Assembly (NCBI RefSeq): GCF_000833025.1
Contig: NZ_CP010817.1
Location: 2,604,001 to 2,668,000 of the forward strand
Source: Myroides profundi
GTDB lineage: Bacteria; Bacteroidota; Bacteroidia; Flavobacteriales; Flavobacteriaceae
Length of the DNA stretch: 64,000 bases
Direction: 5' to 3'
A program made the position numbers and the translations under genes. Below the pieces are notes generated by a model. It was not told the DNA's origin. It worked only from the letters and a program-made list of their open reading frames with translations, and searched no databases. Of this stretch, positions 53,735 through 62,647 are shown piece by piece; positions within the stretch are counted from its first letter, which is position 1, and every line of letters starts with the position of its first letter.

Positions 53735-53964
53735 AAATTCTTTACATCTTTTATCTCTAAGAAATCACCTTCTAAGATGTCTTTCTCTGCCCGTAAAACT
53801 TTTTGTACAAAATCAACATCATACTCTTCATCTTCTGTTTGATCAATAGGAATAATTAAAAATGCCTTTCCTTCTCCTCTATTGACAACTATTTTTTCAT
53901 TAGAAGCTAATTCAATATATTTTTTAATATTCTTTCTAAATTCTGATACAGATATTGTTTTCAT
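53716..53964 (-). CDS. YefM/Phd-type antitoxin
   Basis: The 82-aa protein starts with the DNA-binding MKTISVSEFRKNIKKYIE and has EKIVVNRGEGKAFLIIP, followed by an acidic tail that would bind the toxin. It is the first gene of the module and overlaps the toxin gene. Autoregulation from the 180 bp upstream is expected, but no palindrome was identified. Confidence 0.92.
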   Translation of the reverse strand: MKTISVSEFRKNIKKYIELASNEKIVVNRGEGKAFLIIPIDQTEDEEYDVDFVQKVLRAEKDILEGDFLEIKDVKNLWADIS

Positions 53965-54064
53965 AATATGACAATTTACAACACAAAGATATTAAAAACC
54001 AAATACTTATACAATAAACAACGCTATATCTATCTCCTTTTCATATTTATCTTAAAAAAAACAC

Positions 54065-54102
54065 TATAAAAAAGCTAAAGTTAGTTAGGAAACTTAAATT
54101 CA
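54065..54102 (+). repeat. 38-bp direct repeat, copy 2
   Basis: Identical to 53141-53178. Together they bracket an 886-bp segment that contains the MITE, the AraC relic and the toxin-antitoxin pair. This copy lies just before ridA. Confidence 0.85.
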
Positions 54103-54148
54103 AAAATCAATAGATTAATTTCGCGCGTGAAACAATAATTTATAGCGG

Positions 54149-54541
54149 ATGAATACAAAAATACAAAGACTAAATCCTAGCACTTTAGCAGCTCCAGTGG
54201 GAAGATATTCTCATGTGACTGTGGTTCCTAAAGGAGCTAATCTATATACATTCTCAGGACAAATAGGTACAGATGCGATGGGAAATATCCCTTCTACATT
54301 TAATGCGCAAGTACAAAACACGTTTATGAATATCATCCAAGTATTAGGTAGCCAAAAACTAACTGCTGATGATGTCATTAAAGTTAATATTTGGGCTACA
54401 CAAGAGATAGACTGGGACTTCTTCTACGAAGTTTGGGATAACACTTTTGGTACAGATTATCCATCTATGACTGTTGGGTATATCACAGCACTAGGATTGC
54501 CAGAGATTCAATTAGAAATAGAAATATGGGCTGCAAAGTAG
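54149..54541 (+). CDS. RidA family protein (Rid/YjgF)
   Basis: The 130-aa protein has the chorismate-mutase-like Rid fold: PVGRYSHVTVVPKGANLYTF, SGQIGTDAMGNIP, VIKVNIWATQEI and PEIQLEIEIWAAK. The Arg of true RidA (in R-x-x-V) is not certain here, so imine deaminase activity is not sure. It is a single gene with a terminator. Confidence 0.85.
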   Translation: MNTKIQRLNPSTLAAPVGRYSHVTVVPKGANLYTFSGQIGTDAMGNIPSTFNAQVQNTFMNIIQVLGSQKLTADDVIKVNIWATQEIDWDFFYEVWDNTFGTDYPSMTVGYITALGLPEIQLEIEIWAAK

Positions 54542-54573
54542 TCGTTTAGATTGATACATAATAAGTAATTCGC

Positions 54574-54606
54574 AAGAGTTGACTCAGTTGAGTCAACTCT
54601 TTTTTC
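54574..54606 (+). terminator. intrinsic terminator
   Basis: AAGAGTTGACTC / GAGTCAACTCTTTTTT. Confidence 0.9.
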
Positions 54607-54666
54607 TTCTAAACTTCCTAACACACTGAAAATAAATACTAAATAAAAGTAAATGCGCTATCTAAA

Positions 54667-54685
54667 ATTACCAAATTTTGGTAAT
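54667..54685. promoter_or_regulatory. palindromic operator of parDE
   Basis: ATTACCAAA-T-TTTGGTAAT is a perfect palindrome 20 bp before the parD ATG. Such sites bind ParD (with or without ParE) and repress the operon. It also fits the start of the promoter. Confidence 0.7.
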
Positions 54686-54704
54686 TTTGATAAAAATAGA
54701 AGTT

Positions 54705-54944
54705 ATGGGACGTAATACATCAGTATCATTAGGAGACTACTTTGAAGATTTTGTTGAAGCTAAAATAAATGAAGGTCGTTATAAAAATGCTAGTGAGATC
54801 ATTCGTGCTGGTCTACGTCTTCTTGAAAAAGAAGAAAATGAGATACAAGTATTAAGAAATGCTATACAAGAAGGAATTGATAGTGGAATCGCTGAAGACT
54901 TTGACCCTAACAACCATCTAAAAGCTTTAAAGGCTAACAAATAG
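54705..54944 (+). CDS. parD: ParD-type antitoxin
   Basis: I use the ATG at 54705 (MGRNTSVSLGDYFEDFV, 79 aa); the frame extended to 54678 would include the operator. The ribbon-helix-helix start RNTSVSLGDYF and the ASEIIRAGLRLLEKEENE region (about 35-52) are those of ParD/CopG proteins. It precedes parE by 5 bp. Confidence 0.93.
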   Translation: MGRNTSVSLGDYFEDFVEAKINEGRYKNASEIIRAGLRLLEKEENEIQVLRNAIQEGIDSGIAEDFDPNNHLKALKANK

Positions 54945-54949
54945 AAATA

Positions 54950-55249
54950 ATGGCAAAGTATATCTTGACTAACCTTACGGTTAAGGATCTCTCCGAAATT
55001 TGGTCATATACTTTTGAAGCATGGTCTGAGCATCAAGCTAATAAATATTATACTTTATTGATTGAAACTTGTCAGAAAATAACTAATAATCCAACTCTTG
55101 GAAAAAGTTACGACAGAATCAATACACATCTCTTAGGTTTTGCTATAGGTAAACATATTATATTCTATCAAATACTACAGAATAAAGATATTTTAGTCAT
55201 TCGCTTCTTACGCGAACGAATGGACTTAAAAAACATTTTGAAAGAATAA
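54950..55249 (+). CDS. parE: ParE-type toxin
   Basis: The 99-aa protein has the ParE pattern: LTNLTVKDLSEIWSYTFEAW, NNPTLGKSYDRIN, LLGFAIGKHIIFYQIL and ILVIRFLRERMDLKNIL near the end. ParE toxins poison DNA gyrase. It follows parD in one operon. Two TA modules lie within 1.8 kb. Confidence 0.93.
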   Translation: MAKYILTNLTVKDLSEIWSYTFEAWSEHQANKYYTLLIETCQKITNNPTLGKSYDRINTHLLGFAIGKHIIFYQILQNKDILVIRFLRERMDLKNILKE

Positions 55250-55532
55250 TATTTATTTAATTACATTCTCCAAGTCTACCTAACAAGAACTACCCTCCTA
55301 TCAAAAACTAACTAAATCGCCTTTTACCTCTTCTTTTATTATGATTCTCGTAAACTTTATTAAAAAGAAATACAATGGCAAAATCAAAAAACGAAAATAA
55401 AACTTCATACATCCACCTATAAACTATTTTCTTACAGATACACTATTTCTTATTTCAATCCTTTTAAAACACTGTAATATAGACTTTTAAACCCTTATTC
55501 AAAATTAGTGATTTTTCAATTATTCCTTTCTC

Positions 55533-55695
55533 TTTAAACCCGGATTAAGCGATAGACATATAAACGAAAAGTAATTATACAAAATAGCTCTGAATTTAAG
55601 AAAAAAGCATACTGTAGTATGGTTTTAGAAGAAATGAAAGAGATATGAAGTAGAATTACTTTGCAGTATTTGGCTAATGCTTAATCTGGGTTAAA
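55533..55695 (+). mobile_element. TTAA-flanked MITE-like element, copy 4
   Basis: TTAA at 55534-55537 and 55691-55694 enclose 153 bp. The ends AAACCCGGATTAAGC and GCTTAATCTGGGTT are inverse copies. The palindrome is CATACTGTAGTATG (55608-55621). It shares ACGAAAAGTAATTATAC with copy 1. Confidence 0.8.
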
Positions 55696-55740
55696 CCTAT
55701 AAGTCTGATAGGTAAAATTACAATAGGCATTTAGATAAAA

Positions 55741-55797
55741 AGAGCTATGAATTAGAATTATTTTGTAGTATTTATCTAATGTGGATATTGGGTTAAA
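55741..55797 (+). mobile_element. degenerate right half of a MITE-like element
   Basis: GAGCTATGAATTAGAATTAT, TTTGTAGTATTTATCTAATG and GGGTTAAAC match the right half of copy 4, which lies 46 bp upstream. The left half is not seen. Confidence 0.6.
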
Positions 55798-55906
55798 CTA
55801 ACTATAAAAACCTACAAAATATTGTTTATACCTACTAATAATCAAATTATTATAAAATACTTCTCATTTAGGACAAACTTATACTTAGAATGATTATAAA
55901 TAATTA

Positions 55907-55914
55907 TATATTTG
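55907..55914 (+). promoter_or_regulatory. -7 box of the PepSY-receptor unit
   Basis: TATATTTG fits TAnnTTTG. The ATG follows 44 bp later. AT-rich words AATGATTATAAATAATTAT just upstream could be a Fur-like site, which is a guess. Confidence 0.4.
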
Positions 55915-55957
55915 CGACACCCTAATTATATTTATTAAATCTAAATAATTGATTATT

Positions 55958-57166
55958 ATGCAAACTGATAAGCCCAAGAAAACCAAGGGGATTTTCAAAA
56001 AGTATATGCTTAAACTCCACTTGTGGTTAGGACTACTGTCAGGTATAATTGTACTTATCGTATCACTTACAGGAACTGTTTTTGTCTTCAATGAGGATAT
56101 CTCTACCTATCTTAAACAAGACATGATCTATCATGGCGAACAAGATATTGAAAATAAAAAACCGATTCCTATTCGTGAACTAAAAGAACTAGTTAATGCA
56201 CAATTAGTTAACGAAGAAGTTCCAGCAGAGGAAGTAACAATCCCAATGGATCCTACTCGTTCTTATCAATTTGGATTATTTAAAGCCAATCCAGAAGGAT
56301 GGAATTATTTCGATACTTATCTCATTTTTAAAACAGTCTATGTCAATCAGTATACAGGAGAAGTAATTGCTGTCGATGACCTATTGAAGAGTCCTTTCTT
56401 CTTCACTATGATTCTCCACCGCTCATTACTTCTTAGTAATGCAGTTGGAGGTACTATAGTAGGTGTATCTACTATAATCTTTGTGATTATGCTAATCACA
56501 GGGATTATACTATGGTGGCCTAAGAATAAGAATATGCGTAAACAACGCTTTTGGTTTAGATGGAAGAAAGTAAAAGGTTGGCGCCGTAAGAATTATGACG
56601 TTCACAATATCCTTGGATTTTACTCTTCTGCTCTAGCACTAATAGTGGCTATTACAGGAATTATGTACTCTTTCCGCGTCACGATGAGTTGGGTTTACTT
56701 CTTAATCAACGGGTTTTCTATGTATGCTCCAGACTTTAGTCATTATAAGACTACTGCTCCTGAGTCTATGGAAACTCCAACAACAGTAGATCGCATAGCT
56801 GCTACTGTAAAAGAGCACTACCCTAATGCTTTCTCTTTTGGTATTGACTTAGAAGATCATGAGAACGCTGATCATCATCACGACAATATGACTATTCGTG
56901 TTAAAGATCACGAGTTCAAATATAACGACTCACATACCATGATATTTGACGAACACTCTGGAGAGCTATTGTTCAATAGATCTCATGGAGAACGATTATT
57001 AGCAGAACGAGCTACTGGTGCTACTTATGATTTGCACGTAGGAGCTTTCTTTGGTATGCCTGGAAAAATAATTGCTTTTATCCTTAGCTTATTCTGTGCC
57101 TCTCTTCCTATTACAGGTTTTATTATCTATTGGGGAAGACGCAATAAAAAAAAGACTACTAAATAA
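55958..57166 (+). CDS. PepSY-associated membrane protein (iron reductase-like)
   Basis: I use the ATG at 55958 (402 aa); a TTG three codons before is also in frame. The protein has four predicted helices: MLKLHLWLGLLSGIIVLIVS near residue 20, a second near 160-185 (VGVSTIIFVIMLITGIILWW), VHNILGFYSSALALIVAITG near 220-240 and a last near 375. The HLWLG and HNILG histidines would bind haem. Such proteins next to a TonB receptor reduce ferric siderophores. Between the helices lies a periplasmic PepSY-like region. It lies 11 bp before the receptor gene. Confidence 0.88.
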   Translation: MQTDKPKKTKGIFKKYMLKLHLWLGLLSGIIVLIVSLTGTVFVFNEDISTYLKQDMIYHGEQDIENKKPIPIRELKELVNAQLVNEEVPAEEVTIPMDPTRSYQFGLFKANPEGWNYFDTYLIFKTVYVNQYTGEVIAVDDLLKSPFFFTMILHRSLLLSNAVGGTIVGVSTIIFVIMLITGIILWWPKNKNMRKQRFWFRWKKVKGWRRKNYDVHNILGFYSSALALIVAITGIMYSFRVTMSWVYFLINGFSMYAPDFSHYKTTAPESMETPTTVDRIAATVKEHYPNAFSFGIDLEDHENADHHHDNMTIRVKDHEFKYNDSHTMIFDEHSGELLFNRSHGERLLAERATGATYDLHVGAFFGMPGKIIAFILSLFCASLPITGFIIYWGRRNKKKTTK

Positions 57167-57177
57167 TTTTTAAAACA

Positions 57178-59301
57178 ATGAAAAGACCATATATATGGCT
57201 GCTATCACTATGCAGCCTGGGTACCTATGCCCAAACCGAAGCACAATTAGACAGTATACTCAACGCATTTAATACTAACCTTGGGGAAGTATTAATCACT
57301 ACTAAAGCTCCTGTATTCCAACAGAAAGCTGACAAAATGGTGTTTAGTGTAGAGAATAGTGCTTTATCAGATGGAAGTACAGTACTTGAAGTTCTTGGAA
57401 GAGCTCCAGGAGTGGTTGTATCTCAAGAAGGTGAATTATCTCTGAGAGGTAAAAAAGGGGTTAGTGTAATGCTAAATGGAAAACTGAGTTCTCTATCTGC
57501 AAAAGAACTAGCTAATCTCTTGAGATCAACCAACTCTTCTCAAGTCAAAAATATAGAGATTATTGCTAATCCATCTGCTAAGTATGATGCAGCTGGTAAT
57601 GCAGGAATCATTAATATTGTATTAAAGAAATACAAAATGGAAGGGCTGAAAGGAAGCTCTTTTGTCAATGCAGGGCGAGGACGTAAAAACCGCCTTAATG
57701 CAGGATTCAATCTAGGTTATACTCATGAGAAACTAAGTCTATTTGGAGACTATAGCTATACTTTTAGAGGGGAAGAAGAACACAAACATTATCTTCAAGA
57801 CTTCTACAACACTGCTAATCCTTCTGTAATAGACAGACATAGTGAACAACGCTTCACTAGTAATGAGCCTCTTACTTCTAATAACTTCAAATTCGGAGTG
57901 GATTACTCTCTTTCTTCTAAAACAACTGTGGGCTTCTTATTTGATGCTAAAATCGGGAGATATGAGGATTATTCTAAAGGGTATAATATGATCTATGCGC
58001 CTGTAGAAAAATTGAATTCGCATATTAATACTGACAACGGAAATAAAGAGCATTGGTATGATTATACATTTAACTTAACTGCTACTCATTTATTCAATGA
58101 TAACGGTAGTAAAGTAGATGTAGATTTAGAATATGAAACTTCTAAGTTTAGATCTGAACAGTCTCAATTAGCTGAAGTTTTATTAAACAACTCAAATGCT
58201 CCATATAGAAATAGACGTGGATATATTCCATCACAGTTTAAGGTATTTAATGGTAAATTAGACTTTACCTTACCTTTAGATGATAAGCATGCTTTAGAGA
58301 CAGGGTGGAAGTCAATTGTCAAATCAAATGACAATCCATCTGTTTATGAATTTCAAAATAACTCAGGATGGGAAGTAGATCCTGCTTCAACGAATCACTA
58401 TAAATACAATGAACAGATACACGCTGCTTATGCTAACTACAAGCTTAGTTTAGAACATTGGAGTTTTCAGGTAGGACTGCGTTCAGAGTTTACACAAACT
58501 GAAATAGACCAAAAAACGACTAAAGAATACAGTAAAAACGATTATACTAAACTATTCCCTAGTGCCTCTATCAAATACGAAACAGATAATGCACATGGCT
58601 TCTATGCTTCGTATAGTAAACGTATTAATAGACCGAGTCACTTTGACTTAAACCCATTCCGTTTTTATGATGACCCTTTTAACTATTGGCAAGGGAATCC
58701 TAAGTTAAAACCTGAGATAACACATGCTTCTGAGGTAGGATACACATGGAGTAAATACCTGATTGCAAATGTGTACTTCAGCGTGACGAATGATGTGATG
58801 ACCAATGTGTACAATTACCAAGCAGATACAGGTATCTTAGTAAGTACTCAAGAGAACTTAAACAAATCTTATCACTATGGTGCGAATGTAACAGGTACAG
58901 TAAGCCCTACAGAATGGTGGTCTATGAGTAATATGTTTAACTTGTTTAACAACAAATATGAAGGAAACTATCAAGGAACAGAAATCAATAGTTCACAAGT
59001 AGCTTTCACTTTTAACTCTCAAAACAACTTTACCATTGTTAAAGGATTAAAAGCTGATGTCAATGCACAGTACTTCTCTAAGTCAAACTTAGGTCTATAC
59101 AAAAGAGATAGTTATTTTGACTTAACAATCGGTTTATCTAAAGCCCTATTAGAAGACAAAGCAACTATTAAACTAGCTGTAACAGATGTTCTAAACACGG
59201 TGAACTATAATGTAACGGGGGATAACTTCAATTCTAATATTCGCAAGAAATATGATCTGGATAGCCGAATAGCTACTTTATCATTTAACTATAAGTTTTA
59301 A
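57178..59301 (+). CDS. TonB-dependent outer-membrane receptor (likely ferric siderophore)
   Basis: The 707-aa protein has a signal peptide (MKRPYIWLLSLCSLGTYAQ), a plug (about 45-155; VLEVLGRAPGVVVSQEGELS, KNIEIIANPSAKYDAAGN, AGIINIVLKKYK) and a beta-barrel ending in LSFNYKF. Unlike the gene at 30822 it has no carboxypeptidase-regulatory domain. Pairing with a PepSY-type reductase suggests iron-siderophore uptake. The ligand cannot be named. Fur control is likely but no clear box was seen. Confidence 0.88.
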   Translation: MKRPYIWLLSLCSLGTYAQTEAQLDSILNAFNTNLGEVLITTKAPVFQQKADKMVFSVENSALSDGSTVLEVLGRAPGVVVSQEGELSLRGKKGVSVMLNGKLSSLSAKELANLLRSTNSSQVKNIEIIANPSAKYDAAGNAGIINIVLKKYKMEGLKGSSFVNAGRGRKNRLNAGFNLGYTHEKLSLFGDYSYTFRGEEEHKHYLQDFYNTANPSVIDRHSEQRFTSNEPLTSNNFKFGVDYSLSSKTTVGFLFDAKIGRYEDYSKGYNMIYAPVEKLNSHINTDNGNKEHWYDYTFNLTATHLFNDNGSKVDVDLEYETSKFRSEQSQLAEVLLNNSNAPYRNRRGYIPSQFKVFNGKLDFTLPLDDKHALETGWKSIVKSNDNPSVYEFQNNSGWEVDPASTNHYKYNEQIHAAYANYKLSLEHWSFQVGLRSEFTQTEIDQKTTKEYSKNDYTKLFPSASIKYETDNAHGFYASYSKRINRPSHFDLNPFRFYDDPFNYWQGNPKLKPEITHASEVGYTWSKYLIANVYFSVTNDVMTNVYNYQADTGILVSTQENLNKSYHYGANVTGTVSPTEWWSMSNMFNLFNNKYEGNYQGTEINSSQVAFTFNSQNNFTIVKGLKADVNAQYFSKSNLGLYKRDSYFDLTIGLSKALLEDKATIKLAVTDVLNTVNYNVTGDNFNSNIRKKYDLDSRIATLSFNYKF

Positions 59302-59341
59302 CTTAATTAATTTCTCATTACACTTCATTGATTTATACAAC

Positions 59342-59369
59342 AAAAGCCAGTCAATCTCGACTGGCTTTT
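59342..59369. terminator. bidirectional terminator between convergent genes
   Basis: AAAAGCCAGTC / GACTGGCTTTT with a six-base loop. Confidence 0.85.
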
Positions 59370-59393
59370 ACTTATATAATAAATCTTATTCTC

Positions 59394-60869
59394 TTACCAA
59401 TATCCTAGTGCTTTCCACCATAGTCCCCCTACTAGAATAAATATAATTAGGTTAACCACACTAGTTACAAAACCTACTTTCCACCATTCTCCTAATGTTG
59501 TATATCCTGTTCCGAAGATAATCGGGGCTGTACCTGTACCATAATGAGTCAATGACATCATTATAGATGATGAGAATCCTAGTACTAATGCCCATAACAT
59601 CTCAGGTGCTCCAAGAGCTATACCTGCAGCAAAAAAGGCTGCAAACATCGCTGTAATATGCGCTGTAGTACTCGCAAAGAAATAGTGAGAGTATACATAT
59701 ACTAGAAGCAGTATAAGCGTAGCTGGTATCCACGACAATCCTAATCCTGCAATACCTTTTCCTACTGTTGTAGCTAACCATCCTACCAAACCTAGTTTAC
59801 CTAAGAAACCTGCCATCATCACTAAAGCTGCAAACCATACTATCGTATCCCAAGCCCCTGTGTTTTTTAATATATCTTCCCAAGTTAATACTCCTGTGAC
59901 AATAAGAATTCCCAATCCTAAGAAAGCCGCAGCTGTCGGTTGAACAGCAAAAGTATCTCCAAAGATCATTGCTGGAACTCCTGCCCATAACAATAACAAG
60001 ATTGTAAACACTCCCATTGTGATATATTCAGGTAAAGAAATAGGTCCTAACTCATCTAATTGCTTTTTAGCAAATACTGGAGCATCAGGAGTTTTCTTTA
60101 TCTCTGGTGGATAGATCATATAAATCACTAAAGGCATCACGATTAAAGCTACAAGGCCTGGTACTAAAGCTGCTAGTGCCCACATTCCCCATGTTATAGT
60201 GATTCCTGCAGTAGTACCTGCTAAAACCAAACTAACAATCAATGGATTAGGAGCTGTAGCCGTAATAAACATCGCTGAAGTAATAGGGTTTGCATTATAA
60301 TTCACTAATGCCAAATAACGCCCTATCTTTTCGGCAGACCCTTTCTCTGGTTTAGAACCAAAGCTCACTGCTATAGAACGCATAATAGGGTGTATAATTC
60401 CTCCTCCCCTTGCGGTATTACTTGGTGTTACAGGAGCTAATATTGTTTCTGCAAAAGACAGTGCATACGCAATACCTAGTGTTCTTTTACCAAACAATGA
60501 AATAAGGAAATACCCTATCCTTGCACCTAAGCCTGTTTTCTTTAAACTTATAGAGATCATCACCGCCACTCCAATAAGCCAGATTAAATCATTTGAAAAA
60601 CCACTTAAAGCATCTGCTAAAGCTGCTTTAGAATTCCCTGGATTAGTTACACCTGTTATGGCTACTAATGCTATCGCTACAATAGACACCGCTCCAATAG
60701 GTAGCGCCTTTCCAATAATAGCTGCGATAGTTCCAACGAATAATGCTAACAACTGCCACGCATTAGGACTAACGCCTTCTGGAACAGGGATAACAAACCA
60801 AATAATTAATGTGATAGCGACCGCGATTAACGCTGGTACGGGTTTGATAGGTTCTAATTTACTTGCCAT
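59394..60869 (-). CDS. DASS family anion/Na+ or citrate-type transporter
   Basis: The 491-aa protein has 11-13 helices and the DASS signatures: ETILAPVTPSNTARGGGIIH (about 141-160), VNYNANPITSAMFITATAPN (about 188-207) and THYGTGTAPIIFGTGY (about 446-461). These SNT-type motifs bind Na+ and dicarboxylate. Similar proteins (CitT, TtdT, 2-oxoglutarate/malate translocators) exchange di- or tricarboxylates across the inner membrane. The exact substrate is unknown. It is a single gene. Confidence 0.9.
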   Translation of the reverse strand: MASKLEPIKPVPALIAVAITLIIWFVIPVPEGVSPNAWQLLALFVGTIAAIIGKALPIGAVSIVAIALVAITGVTNPGNSKAALADALSGFSNDLIWLIGVAVMISISLKKTGLGARIGYFLISLFGKRTLGIAYALSFAETILAPVTPSNTARGGGIIHPIMRSIAVSFGSKPEKGSAEKIGRYLALVNYNANPITSAMFITATAPNPLIVSLVLAGTTAGITITWGMWALAALVPGLVALIVMPLVIYMIYPPEIKKTPDAPVFAKKQLDELGPISLPEYITMGVFTILLLLWAGVPAMIFGDTFAVQPTAAAFLGLGILIVTGVLTWEDILKNTGAWDTIVWFAALVMMAGFLGKLGLVGWLATTVGKGIAGLGLSWIPATLILLLVYVYSHYFFASTTAHITAMFAAFFAAGIALGAPEMLWALVLGFSSSIMMSLTHYGTGTAPIIFGTGYTTLGEWWKVGFVTSVVNLIIFILVGGLWWKALGYW

Positions 60870-61249
60870 ACGAGTAATTGATTTCTGTAGTAAGCTATAA
60901 TCCCCAAATGAGTAAATACAATCTTGGTATAAAAGGGATATTTTTCACTACTTTTATTTATAATCTAAAATCAACAAAAATGCCAAACACACATTTTTCA
61001 CAATATTTTTTTAGTTTTTTTATAACAAATAAGCACACTTAACTGTTATAATAGTATGTTTGTTATTTCTATTTTTCACTATTAAAGATAACACTTTATT
61101 GTATAATATTTTTAGTTTTCAATCAATTTTTAACTACAAAAACCAAATTAACCACAACCTTAACACTATAAAATAATTAAAAAACTACAATCATTAACGT
61201 TTTTTAATATTATAATTCCGTTAATCCTTTATTAATAAAATCGTAAACT
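60870..61249. other. very AT-rich intergenic region
   Basis: 380 bp between two divergent genes. ATAACAAA (about 61020) and TTTGTTAT (about 61060) form the only inverted pair I saw. No gene was found; promoters of both genes should be here. Confidence 0.4.
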
Positions 61250-61855
61250 ATGATATCCGTATATAAAATAAAGCCCTATTTTCAGAAATTGCTAATGCCT
61301 ATTCTCCATGCATTACATCAAAAGAGAATAACGGCTAACCAGATTACTGTATTTGCTATTGTCTTCTCTTTTGTATTAGCATTGCTATTTTGGTATGCAG
61401 ATAGTTACCATTTCTTCTTTTTGTGTTTGCCAATAGGTCTACTGATTCGCATGGCACTAAATGCACTAGATGGTATGATGGCTAGATTGTATAATCAGAC
61501 TTCTAAGAAAGGCGAACTACTCAACGAGGTAGGTGATGTCCTGTCTGACTTTATCTTATTTATTCCCTTATTAAAGTTCCAACCGGAGAGTACCTATTTG
61601 ATTGTTTTATTTATAGGCTTGAGTATTATCAATGAATTCGCAGGGCTAATGGGAAAAATATTAGGTGGAGAGAGAAGGTATGATGGCCCTATGGGTAAAA
61701 GCGATAGAGCATTAGTATTGGGGATATATGGATTACTCCTATTCTTAGGTGTTAATCTTAGCGGAGCATCTTTATATATATTTATCGTTATCAATTTACT
61801 ATTACTATTAAGCACAATCACAAGATGCCGTAAAGCACTTAAAAACGCACAATAG
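61250..61855 (+). CDS. YnbA-like CDP-alcohol phosphatidyltransferase
   Basis: The 201-aa membrane protein transfers a phosphatidyl group from CDP-diacylglycerol to an alcohol. The family motif is NALDGMMARL (71-80), KKGELLNEVGDVLSD (86-100): D74, G75, A78, R79, G88, D96 and D100 are present, while the first and third Asp of the usual D-x2-DG-x2-AR-x8-G-x3-D-x3-D motif are Asn (71 and 92). I recall the same Asn pair in E. coli YnbA, so it seems a property of this subfamily. About six helices. Its stop (TAG) is adjacent to the next ATG. The alcohol is unknown. Confidence 0.85.
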   Translation: MISVYKIKPYFQKLLMPILHALHQKRITANQITVFAIVFSFVLALLFWYADSYHFFFLCLPIGLLIRMALNALDGMMARLYNQTSKKGELLNEVGDVLSDFILFIPLLKFQPESTYLIVLFIGLSIINEFAGLMGKILGGERRYDGPMGKSDRALVLGIYGLLLFLGVNLSGASLYIFIVINLLLLLSTITRCRKALKNAQ

Positions 61856-62647
61856 ATGACAAAGGAAGGAAAGTTTGCAGATGTACCCCTACGCGTTAGG
61901 ACATGGTGTTATATCGTTGTAGTATTTGGCTTAGCACTACTACATCCCTTGAGTTTATTAATGTTCATTATGTTCCTAATCTACTGGGGACAACTAGAAT
62001 TATTTACTTTCGCCATTCCTATTGGATCCCTAAAATTAGGAGTTGCTGTATTGACTACCTTGATTATCACTATTTGTTTATTACTATTAAGTATTGAAGA
62101 GAGTTTACTTACTATACTTGGCTTAAGCATGATCGTTTCTGCTGGTATATACCTAAAGTACAAAACGCATTCTTTCTTCTTAGCTGTCATGTCCTTTTAC
62201 CTTCTATCTACTGCGATATTATTCTATATCGGATTAGCAAAAGAAGGTTATAAATATCTCATTCTATTAGTTGTCCCAATGGAGTTAAATGATGTAAGCC
62301 AATATATGGCTGGCAAGCTATTCGGCAAAACTAAGATAACACCTCATATCAGCCCAAATAAAACACTAGAAGGCGTTATAGGTGGTATTGTGATGACTAC
62401 AGGTATATTTAACCTGATGTACTATTTACTATTCGGGGAAGCTATTACGCTAAAGACTATTCTATTGGCAATGGCATTAAGTATTTTAGGTTTTTTAGGA
62501 GACCTAACCTTCTCCTTAGTTAAACGAAAAGCAAATGTCAAAGACACAGGTACACTCCTTCCTGGACATGGAGGACTGCTAGACCGTGTAGATAGTTTAT
62601 TATACACCACTCCCCTATTTTATATTGTCATGTTATGGATCAAATAA
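61856..62647 (+). CDS. YnbB-like phosphatidate cytidylyltransferase (CDP-diglyceride synthase)
   Basis: The 263-aa membrane protein makes CDP-diacylglycerol from CTP and phosphatidate. KRKANVKDTGTLLPGHGGLL followed by DRVDSLLY (about 224-251) is the CdsA signature. ISPNKTLEGVIGGI (about 166-179) is the other conserved loop. It is directly coupled to the YnbA-like gene and overlaps the patatin-like gene by 13 bp. The pair duplicates steps of the main phospholipid pathway and so probably serves a special lipid. Confidence 0.9.
   Translation: MTKEGKFADVPLRVRTWCYIVVVFGLALLHPLSLLMFIMFLIYWGQLELFTFAIPIGSLKLGVAVLTTLIITICLLLLSIEESLLTILGLSMIVSAGIYLKYKTHSFFLAVMSFYLLSTAILFYIGLAKEGYKYLILLVVPMELNDVSQYMAGKLFGKTKITPHISPNKTLEGVIGGIVMTTGIFNLMYYLLFGEAITLKTILLAMALSILGFLGDLTFSLVKRKANVKDTGTLLPGHGGLLDRVDSLLYTTPLFYIVMLWIK

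Noticed and set aside
60658..60900. 80-codon frame antisense to the start of the anion transporter
   Set aside because: The minus strand holds clear DASS motifs in the same place.
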